From Candidatus Nitrotoga fabula (GTDB lineage: Bacteria > Pseudomonadota > Gammaproteobacteria > Burkholderiales > Gallionellaceae): a DNA stretch of 64,000 nucleotides. The notes under the pieces were generated by a model. The model worked only from the letters and a program-made list of their open reading frames with translations, did no database searches and had not been told where the DNA came from. The translations under genes and the position numbers were made by a program. Within the stretch, counting starts at the first letter, position 1. Every line of letters begins with the position of its first letter. The stretch spans positions 1 to 64,000 of the forward strand of contig NZ_CAJNBL010000028.1 of assembly GCF_905221025.1 (NCBI RefSeq), in the 5' to 3' direction. Below, piece by piece: positions 57,394 to 64,000 of the stretch.

Positions 57394-57575
57394 GCCGGAT
57401 CTTCTTCCGGATTGCTGTCGGTATGGGAGATGCAATAATCTTCCGAGAACCATTGTCCCAAATCGATCATTTTGCAGCGTTCGCTGCAAAATGGGCGATA
57501 GCAGTTCGAATGATTCCATATTGTTTCTTTTTTACATTGTGGACAGGCCACTGTGGTTATTTTATTCATGTGCAT
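57381..57575 (-). CDS. yacG: DNA gyrase inhibitor YacG (zinc-binding)
   Basis: A 64-residue protein with the zinc ligands CPQC and FCSERCK, then MIDLGQWFSEDY, the family signature. YacG binds gyrase and blocks its DNA binding. It is the last gene of the pilD-coaE-zapD-yacG run and overlaps the Nudix-ThiE gene by 13 bases on the opposite strand. Either of two near ATGs (57575 or 57569) could be the start. Confidence 0.92.
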   Translation of the reverse strand: MHMNKITTVACPQCKKETIWNHSNCYRPFCSERCKMIDLGQWFSEDYCISHTDSNPEEDPAHQA

Positions 57576-57648
57576 GAATCGGGATTTTCAGAAAATTTGT
57601 GCCAGTTTTATTTGCGCGGTTGGGCCAGTTTCGAACCGGAAAGGGCGA

Positions 57649-58404
57649 TTACAATGAGCAGAAAGTCAGGTTGAACTTAACATCTGCATTGTATAAGGCG
57701 CTCTTGGCCACATAATCTGCAGCAATAAAGCGGATGTTCAGCATATATTTGTTGGCGCTGATCTCAGGAACGCATGGCAGCGCCTTATCCAGGCTTACAC
57801 GCAGCATTTGTGCCACGCGACCGCACTGCATCTGCTGAAATGCGCCATTCTTGGCAATGTAATGGTGCATTTTCCCACTTTCGCGCAACAGCTTTAAGAT
57901 GATGGCGAGGCCGTCCCGGATAGGAAGCAGAGGGGTGAGGCTGGACATGAGGTAATGACGTCGTAACGCGGCGTCCTGATTCAGCCAGTGATGGTAGGAT
58001 GGCAAGTCGAATTTACAGGTTCCTCCAGGGATACCTGTACGCTGCTTGATGCTCATCAGCCATTCGTTTTCACGCAAGTTCTGCCCGAATTTCCCGCTCA
58101 TATTAAATACGCCGTTACTGGCGCTTTCGATTTCATCAAGCACTGCATCCAATGCGGTTTCTGAAATTTCCGGGTTGTTGTGAAAAGCGGCAAGCTGCCT
58201 TTTCTGACGCTCCAGTTCTTGCAACAGATCCGATTTCAGGTCGGAACGGTTGGCAACCTCCAGAACTTCAAATAGCACCCCTAGAGCAGAGTGATGGTCA
58301 ATTGCATCTGACCTTTCTGTGAAGCATAGCAATTTGGTATATAAGTCCTCAAGGCGCAGTAAAGTGCGCATGCGTTCATTCAGAGGAAATTCATAGCTAA
58401 TCAC
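57649..58404 (-). CDS. zapD: Cell division protein ZapD
   Basis: Crosslinks FtsZ filaments at the division ring. The 251 residues begin YEFPLNERMRTLLRLEDLY, the family's conserved opening, and include FDLPSYHHWLNQDAALR and the C-terminal beta domain. Length is normal. It follows coaE by 70 bases and precedes yacG by 74 bases on the same strand, an arrangement known from gamma- and beta-proteobacteria. Confidence 0.93.
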   Translation of the reverse strand: MISYEFPLNERMRTLLRLEDLYTKLLCFTERSDAIDHHSALGVLFEVLEVANRSDLKSDLLQELERQKRQLAAFHNNPEISETALDAVLDEIESASNGVFNMSGKFGQNLRENEWLMSIKQRTGIPGGTCKFDLPSYHHWLNQDAALRRHYLMSSLTPLLPIRDGLAIILKLLRESGKMHHYIAKNGAFQQMQCGRVAQMLRVSLDKALPCVPEISANKYMLNIRFIAADYVAKSALYNADVKFNLTFCSL

Positions 58405-58473
58405 AATGCAAGAAAAGTGAGAATAAGTGGTGATAAGCGGATAATGTTATTATGGGGTTAGTATTATCGTCAA

Positions 58474-59097
58474 TCAATTAGTTCCTGAAGAAAAGGCCAA
58501 ATAGAATTGGTGCAGGCGGTTCACCTGCTGGCTCAACTTTTCCAGGTCACCATCATTGCAAATGATGTCGTCAGCCTGTTGCAGCCGGCTGGAACGCATA
58601 ATTTGGGATGCCATGATAGCGCGCACGGATTGTTCATCCAGCCCGCTTCGCTGCATTGTGCGAGTAATCTGGGTACTTTCTTCACAGTCCACCACCAAAG
58701 TGCGCTGGATCAGCCCCATGTAACCCAGTGTTTCAAACAATAGAGGAATGACGATCATGAGATAAGGCGGTGTAGGATCGTACTTTTGGACATTTTCGAT
58801 ATGAACGGCTATTTGCTCGCGGATCATCGGGTGGAGAATGTCTTCAAGCTGTCGTTTGGCAGTACGGTCGGAGAAAATCAATTCACGCATGAGTGTTCGG
58901 TCAAGCGCCCCGCTGGCACGGATATAACGGCTCCCGAAAGTTCTGCGGATAACCGGGATGGCCATGCCACCTGGCTGGGTTAGCTGGTGTGAAATGACGT
59001 CGCAGTCAATTATAGCGACCCCATGTTCCCTGAATAGAGCGGCAACGGTGCTCTTGCCGCTGCCGATCCCCCCGGTTAACCCGATGCGGTATTTCAT
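58474..59097 (-). CDS. coaE: Dephospho-CoA kinase
   Basis: Phosphorylates the 3'-hydroxyl of dephospho-CoA, the last step of coenzyme A synthesis. The 207 residues show the P-loop IGLTGGIGSGKSTVAALF, DCDVISHQLTQPG, HPMIREQI and VIPLLFETLGY. It overlaps pilD by four bases (ATGA), so translation is coupled. Confidence 0.95.
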   Translation of the reverse strand: MKYRIGLTGGIGSGKSTVAALFREHGVAIIDCDVISHQLTQPGGMAIPVIRRTFGSRYIRASGALDRTLMRELIFSDRTAKRQLEDILHPMIREQIAVHIENVQKYDPTPPYLMIVIPLLFETLGYMGLIQRTLVVDCEESTQITRTMQRSGLDEQSVRAIMASQIMRSSRLQQADDIICNDGDLEKLSQQVNRLHQFYLAFSSGTN

Positions 59098-59966
59098 GGG
59101 GTCAGGAGCAGTTTCATATAGGCAGGGGTAAGCGTCTGCCCCCAGAATAGTGCAATTAGACCGCTGAGTGCCAAAAAAGGCCCAAAAGGTATGGGATCAT
59201 TGCGGCCTAATCGCGCTGTGGTAATCAAGGCAATGCTGCTGATGATTCCTGTAATTGATGCAAGCAGTATGATCATTGGAATGGATTGCCAGCCCAGCCA
59301 TGCACCGAGAGCCGCCAGAAACTTAAAATCACCATATCCCAGGCCTTCCTTGCCGGAAATAAGCCGGAACAGCCAATAAATCCCCCACAAGATCAGATAT
59401 CCTGTGATCGCGCCGATGACGGCACTGGATAGATCAATGAAAGTGCCGAATAAATTAAACAACAGTCCCAGCCACAGGAGAGGCAGTGTAATTTCATCAG
59501 GCAAAATTTGGGTATTCAGGTCAATGCAGGACAGCACCAGAAGCATCCAGATAAAAATCATTGCACCCAGCGTAGCCAGGCTAACGTCGAAATGCCATGC
59601 TGCATATGTGCATAGCAGACCGCTAAGCATTTCTACTGCGGGGTAGCGCGTCGAGATGGGTATGCCGCAATGTTTGCATTTTCCCCGTAAAAACAGATAG
59701 CTGATAACTGGGATGTTTTCCAGGGGGCGAATTTTATGGTTGCAATGCGGGCAGGAAGAAGGCGGCACGAGCAGGTTATAAGGGGACAGATAATCTGTTT
59801 TTTTGCCGCTGTATTCTTGATGTTGGACAAGCCATTCCTGTTCCAGCATTTTGGGTAAACGATGAATGACTACATTGAGGAAACTGCCCGCCAGTAATCC
59901 GGTGATTCCGCAAAGAGCAATGAATAGAATCGGGAAAGTCTGGAGTGTTTCAGTAAGTTCTGCCAT
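59094..59966 (-). CDS. pilD: Type IV prepilin peptidase / N-methyltransferase
   Basis: Inner-membrane aspartic protease that cleaves prepilin leaders and methylates the new N-terminus. The 290 residues have about eight membrane segments. The cytosolic loop has two Cys pairs (CPHCNHKIRPLENIPVISYL, then GKCKHCGIP). The catalytic Asp residues lie in SCIDLNTQILPDE and GYGDFKFLAALG. It is the first gene of the pilD-coaE-zapD-yacG unit; the pilin and pilus motor genes (pilB, pilC) are not in this window. Confidence 0.94.
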   Translation of the reverse strand: MAELTETLQTFPILFIALCGITGLLAGSFLNVVIHRLPKMLEQEWLVQHQEYSGKKTDYLSPYNLLVPPSSCPHCNHKIRPLENIPVISYLFLRGKCKHCGIPISTRYPAVEMLSGLLCTYAAWHFDVSLATLGAMIFIWMLLVLSCIDLNTQILPDEITLPLLWLGLLFNLFGTFIDLSSAVIGAITGYLILWGIYWLFRLISGKEGLGYGDFKFLAALGAWLGWQSIPMIILLASITGIISSIALITTARLGRNDPIPFGPFLALSGLIALFWGQTLTPAYMKLLLTP

Positions 59967-60405
59967 GGTTGCTTAAGACCCCAATATTCCATCCTAAACA
60001 AAATAATGTTGAATTATGACAGGTGGGATAGGTGTTGGGCTATGAATTAAGTGCAGTGCAATAGATGGATAGCGGTTTGACTTGGACATAAGCGAGTATT
60101 ACAAGTGTTTTCCTATTTTAATATTAGGCTATTCTGGATGTTACTATGGTGTCTGTAAGGATCAGGGATCTGCGGGAAATCGCTGGTCGTGTTGTCTTGT
60201 TTACGTATTCCGGTTGGGCTGGGGCGTTTGGTGAAAATGCATGTCCTGACGGATACAGAATGCTGGCTTGCCAGTTTTTCCCGGCGAAACGACTGGTCTG
60301 GATACCACACAATCATGGTTCCTGCGTATGGTCATGCCGGCTCAATAGTATTTTTTCACGTCTGGCAAGCCTGTAATGTTGGGTTTTGATGTGGATTCAG
60401 GAAAC
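59967..60405. other. Intergenic region between pilD and the BrkB/YihY gene
   Basis: 439 bases with no supportable gene; frames on the plus strand (60146-60376) match nothing I know. Confidence 0.4.
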
Positions 60406-61311
60406 TTATGGGACAGGGAAGCTGGATTTTCCGGAAGGTGTGGCTGGTGCCTGCATGGGCAGGCTTCTGCGTGACCCCAGCGTATAGGAATAGATACGCG
60501 TAAATTCAGCACCCAGTAAGAAAATCTGAGCGGAGTAATATATCCAAACCAGTACAACAACCAGTGAACCTGCTGCTCCGAAACCTGATGCGATGCTGCT
60601 TCTACCAATGTATAAGCCAATCAGGAATTTTCCGATTGTAAAGAAAATCGCGGTGACCACTGCGCCGATCCAGACATCCTGCCAGTTAATCTGTGTGCGT
60701 GGCATGAGCTTGTAAATCATTGCAAAAATAGCGGTCATAAGGGTGATGCTCAGTACTATATCGAGCAAATATGCAAGAATCCCAAATCCGCTGAATAAGT
60801 GCCCCCACCATTTCCCCAGTGCTGCGAGCGCTGTGCTTAATATCAGTGAAACAATCAGTATGAATCCAACCCCGAGGATTAATCCAAACGAAATGAGCCG
60901 GGTATGAATAAACTCGATTACCCCGGAATTACTGGTTCTTTTGGGTACGCGCCAAATCGTATCCAGGTCGGACTGTAATTCGGCAAGCACTGACGTCGCA
61001 CCAATCAAGATAAAAATCAGACCGATTGAGGCTGCAAATATGCTTTCGGAAGGTTTATGAATCTTTGCGAGCAAGTCTTGTACTACCAAGGCTCCCGATT
61101 CCCCCATCAACTCTTCCAGGCGGGAGTGAATTTCTATCCGGACTACCTCGATATCAAAAATAAGCCCTGCTACTGAAACAATGATCAGTAGAATTGGGGC
61201 AATTGAAAAGATGGTGTAATACGCTAGGGCTGCCCCCATACTGGAGGCATGGTCGTCGACCCATGCTGAGAAAGTTGCTTTGAGAAGGTTCACGATTTGT
61301 TTGATGTTCAT
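60406..61311 (-). CDS. YihY/BrkB-family inner-membrane protein
   Basis: A 301-residue membrane protein of the BrkB/YihY type, once called ribonuclease BN, which was a misassignment. About six hydrophobic segments; family motifs MGAALAYYTIFSIAPILLII, WRVPKRTSNS and INWQDVWIGAVVTAIFFTIG. The C-terminal cytosolic tail is short. Its function is unproven (transport of small solutes has been suggested). It stands alone. Confidence 0.88.
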   Translation of the reverse strand: MNIKQIVNLLKATFSAWVDDHASSMGAALAYYTIFSIAPILLIIVSVAGLIFDIEVVRIEIHSRLEELMGESGALVVQDLLAKIHKPSESIFAASIGLIFILIGATSVLAELQSDLDTIWRVPKRTSNSGVIEFIHTRLISFGLILGVGFILIVSLILSTALAALGKWWGHLFSGFGILAYLLDIVLSITLMTAIFAMIYKLMPRTQINWQDVWIGAVVTAIFFTIGKFLIGLYIGRSSIASGFGAAGSLVVVLVWIYYSAQIFLLGAEFTRIYSYTLGSRRSLPMQAPATPSGKSSFPVP

Positions 61312-61603
61312 GCGATTTCTCCAAAGAACAATGCGGATTGATCCAGATTTCCATCATGTGAAAAAATTCGATTTAACTTTGGCATGTTCCTGAGATTACT
61401 TTGTTGTAGAGGCTCAAGTTTATTCTGCCAACTTTAAATATATTCCTTATAAAAATCATACCATTTTTACATGGCTGGCTCTGTTCGCTACCGTACCGAT
61501 CAATTGTGCAGCCAGGTGGAACGATTTGAAAGCCAGTCTGATGGAGCGGTTGGTTTCAATCCAGAGAACGCTGAACAGGATAATTTTCGGCTACAATTCT
61601 ATT

Positions 61604-62158
61604 ATGTATTGTTCCAGCTCAATTCAGCCCAAGCGCCACTCGGGTAACGTTTTTCTTATAGGCATGATGGGTGCGGGAAAAACAACCGTAGGCAGGTTGC
61701 TCGCCCAGCAGATGGGCAAGATTTTTGTTGATAGTGATGAGGTGATCCAGAAGAGAACAGGTGTTACGATCCCGCACATATTCGATGTTGAGGGTGAGGC
61801 TGGTTTTCGCCAGCGCGAAGCAAGCATCATTCAGGAACTGGTACTGGAGGATAATATTGTCCTCGCGACCGGAGGGGGGGCAATTTTGAATGAGCAAAGC
61901 CGGGTTGCGTTGCGTAGCAATGGCATGGTTGTTTATCTGAAAAGCACTGTGCATGATCTTTGGCAGAGGACTCGCCATGACCGGAACCGTCCGTTATTGC
62001 AGACATCTGATCCCTATACCAAGCTCAGAAGCATGTATGAGCAGCGGGATCCAATTTATTCGCAAATGGCGGATTTGGTGATGTTTACCAGCAAGCAAAG
62101 TGCACAGAGCCTGGCTTTGCATTTACAGGAAGAGTTGAGCCGGATTTGGGAAAAATGA
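61604..62158 (+). CDS. aroK: Shikimate kinase
   Basis: Fifth step of the shikimate pathway. The 184 residues from ATG 61604 contain the P-loop NVFLIGMMGAGKTTVGRLLA, DSDEVIQKRTG (metal), FRQREASII and GGGAILNEQSRVAL (shikimate binding), and RNRPLL (lid region). The frame extends upstream to 61526, but that part has no family similarity. aroB follows 194 bases later, the usual aroK-aroB pair. Confidence 0.94.
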   Translation: MYCSSSIQPKRHSGNVFLIGMMGAGKTTVGRLLAQQMGKIFVDSDEVIQKRTGVTIPHIFDVEGEAGFRQREASIIQELVLEDNIVLATGGGAILNEQSRVALRSNGMVVYLKSTVHDLWQRTRHDRNRPLLQTSDPYTKLRSMYEQRDPIYSQMADLVMFTSKQSAQSLALHLQEELSRIWEK

Positions 62159-62352
62159 ATTGTGATACGAAAATTAAGATTGCTTTGATTTAGGATGGTT
62201 GTTCAGGAGCGGTTCCTGTTTTGCCCGGTCTATTCTTAATTGCTCCCAGGTAAATCCGCATGCCGGGCATCCTCCATTCCTGCTTTCATTGTGAAAAATT
62301 TCCTATGCTCAATTGACCTTGCCGTTTTTAATGTTAGAAGTACATGGAGTGT

Positions 62353-63441
62353 ATGCAAAAATTAATAGTTGGTCTGGAAGAACGCAGCTATCCGATCTTC
62401 ATCGGTAGCAATTTACTGGGTTGTGCAGAGTTGCTATTGCCATACCTGACAGCCGGAAGGGCAGCCGTTGTGACCAATACCACTGTTGCGCCATTGTACC
62501 TGGAGTCCCTCCGTGCCAAGTTGCATGATCATGGTGTGGAGACGATACCTGTTATTCTGCCGGATGGTGAACAATACAAAAATTCAGAAACACTGGGAGC
62601 AATATACAATGCTCTGCTTTCCAGCCGCTGTGAGCGCAATACCCCATTGATCGCACTGGGGGGAGGTGTAATCGGGGATATGACAGGATACGCTGCCGCT
62701 ACTTATCTGCGTGGAGTGCCCTTCATTCAGATTCCTACTACTTTGCTGGCGCAGGTCGACTCATCGGTTGGCGGTAAGACCGGGATCAATCATCCCTTGG
62801 GTAAAAACATGATTGGAGCGTTCTATCAACCCAAAGCAGTGCTTGCCGACATTGCTACGCTGGATACTCTGGCAGACAAGGAGTTGCGTGCAGGCATTGC
62901 TGAAGTGATCAAATATGGTTTGATTCGCGATCTGCCGTTTTTCGAATGGCTGGAACAGAATGTGGAAAAACTTCTGGCAAAGGATGGGGATGCTTTGCAA
63001 TATGCGGTCTTACGCAGTTGCCAGAACAAGAGTGAGGTAGTCGCTGCCGATGAGCGTGAAAATGGAGAGCGCGCACTGTTGAATCTCGGTCATACGTTCG
63101 GTCATGCAATTGAAACCGGTATGGGGTATGGAACATGGTTGCACGGTGAGGCGGTTGCGGCCGGCACCATTATGGCCGCTGATCTGTCGTGTCGTCTGGG
63201 TTGGTTGCGTAAGGAGGATGTAGAGCGAATTATCTGTTTGTTTAAACGGGTTAACCTGCCAGTTTCTGCTCCCGCCATGGGCGTGGAGAAATTTATGCAA
63301 TTGATGGGGCTGGACAAGAAAATGGTTAATGGAAAGATACGTTTTGTATTGCTTAAGAGGATCGGTTGTGCGGTAGTCAGCGGAGATGTTGATCCGGAAT
63401 TATTGCGGCAAACGTTGGTATTGAATAGTGCGCGTGGTTGA
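62353..63441 (+). CDS. aroB: 3-dehydroquinate synthase
   Basis: Second step of the shikimate pathway, an NAD- and metal-dependent cyclisation of DAHP. The 362 residues show [64 protein letters not shown] and [14 protein letters not shown] 62353 (or 62344 upstream) is the start; spacing to GGAG suits neither well. The stop overlaps the dgt start by eight bases. Confidence 0.96.
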   Translation: MQKLIVGLEERSYPIFIGSNLLGCAELLLPYLTAGRAAVVTNTTVAPLYLESLRAKLHDHGVETIPVILPDGEQYKNSETLGAIYNALLSSRCERNTPLIALGGGVIGDMTGYAAATYLRGVPFIQIPTTLLAQVDSSVGGKTGINHPLGKNMIGAFYQPKAVLADIATLDTLADKELRAGIAEVIKYGLIRDLPFFEWLEQNVEKLLAKDGDALQYAVLRSCQNKSEVVAADERENGERALLNLGHTFGHAIETGMGYGTWLHGEAVAAGTIMAADLSCRLGWLRKEDVERIICLFKRVNLPVSAPAMGVEKFMQLMGLDKKMVNGKIRFVLLKRIGCAVVSGDVDPELLRQTLVLNSARG

Positions 63442-64000
63442 ATTTGCTTCTTACGCGGTAACATCGGGCAATACGCGCGGCAGAGCGCAGCGTGAAGAAG
63501 CCCCCTTCGGGCGAAGTGAATTCCAGCGTGATCGAGACCGCATTATTCATTCCACTGCTTTCCGGCGTCTAGAATATAAAACACAGGTGTTTGTCAACCA
63601 TGAAGGGGATTTGTTTCGTACGCGGTTAACGCATAGTATGGAGGTGGCGCAGATCGCTCGTTCCATTTCCAGATATTTGAATTTAAATGAGGATCTTGCA
63701 GAAGCCATATCTTTAGCTCATGATCTGGGCCATACCCCGTTTGGCCACGCTGGTCAGGATGCGCTTAATTCTTGTATGAAGGATTATGGTGGCTTTGAGC
63801 ATAATCTGCAATCCTTACGCGTAGTGGATGTGCTTGAAGATCACTATGCTGCGTTCGCGGGGCTCAATCTCTGTTTTGAAACACGCGAAGGGATCCTTAA
63901 ACATTGCTCGCAGAGAAATGCTGTGAACCTGGGTGAAGTGGGTGAACGTTTTCTAAAGAGGCAGAGCCCTTCGCTCGAGGCGCAGATTGTCAATCTTTCT
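63434..64000 (+). CDS. dgt: Deoxyguanosinetriphosphate triphosphohydrolase (dGTPase), 3' end outside window
   Basis: HD-domain dGTP hydrolase releasing deoxyguanosine and tripolyphosphate. From GTG 63434 the frame reads [51 protein letters not shown] and [18 protein letters not shown], including the HD residues, then [15 protein letters not shown]. It stays open to the end of the window (189 codons, no stop), so the C-terminal half is missing. The overlap with aroB implies an aroK-aroB-dgt unit. Confidence 0.93.
   Translation, partial: MVEFASYAVTSGNTRGRAQREEAPFGRSEFQRDRDRIIHSTAFRRLEYKTQVFVNHEGDLFRTRLTHSMEVAQIARSISRYLNLNEDLAEAISLAHDLGHTPFGHAGQDALNSCMKDYGGFEHNLQSLRVVDVLEDHYAAFAGLNLCFETREGILKHCSQRNAVNLGEVGERFLKRQSPSLEAQIVNLS

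Noticed and set aside
60146..60376. 76-codon plus-strand frame between pilD and the BrkB gene
   Set aside because: No ribosome binding site and no known family.

Overview
The window comes from a beta-proteobacterial chromosome. Core gene content and order (ribE-ribBA-ribH-nusB-thiL-pgpA, glnS-usp-cysS, groESL, the DUF971-ubiE-Tim44-ubiJ-ubiB block, pilD-coaE-zapD-yacG, aroK-aroB-dgt) together with fbp, split riboflavin genes and a His-rich periplasmic protein fit the Nitrosomonadales, for example a Nitrosomonas relative. That placement is inference from gene content and moderate base composition; no search was run.

Layout. 1-16800 is mostly housekeeping: riboflavin synthesis, NusB, a secreted hydrolase, ThiL, PgpA, LpxH, two tandem cyclophilins, a secreted TPR protein, GlnS, a universal stress protein, CysS, a BolA protein, and groESL behind a sigma-32-like promoter and a CIRCE operator, ending with tRNA-Phe. 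16800-24100 is a decayed accessory region: a ParB-like HTH protein, an N-terminally truncated serine recombinase, a hipBA module with three evenly spaced operator-like palindromes, a tyrosine-integrase remnant, a YecA/SEC-C protein and a HsdM (type I methyltransferase) remnant.

24100-32240 carries envelope genes: a phosphate-selective-type porin, a tightly overlapping eptA-pap2-dgkA operon (lipid A phosphoethanolamine transfer with recycling of the diacylglycerol by-product) and an MgtA-type Mg2+ ATPase. 32240-42460 is a second accessory region: a two-copy 158-bp repeat, a DUF1993 pseudogene, and a molybdenum-hydroxylase set (xdhC, mocA-like, iorB-like, iorA-like). Between xdhC and mocA sits an AT-rich two-gene cassette bounded by 118-bp inverted repeats (about 89% identical by eye). 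It encodes an MltR/HEPN-like protein with an R-x4-H motif and a DGQHR (DndB/ParB-like) protein. This is the best candidate in the window for an undescribed, possibly defence-related system.

42430-64000 returns to the core genome: cca, slt, fbp, ubiquinone genes, dolP, yraN, rsmI, spoT, a Nudix-ThiE fusion, yacG, zapD, coaE, pilD, a BrkB/YihY protein, aroK, aroB and the start of dgt, which runs off the end.
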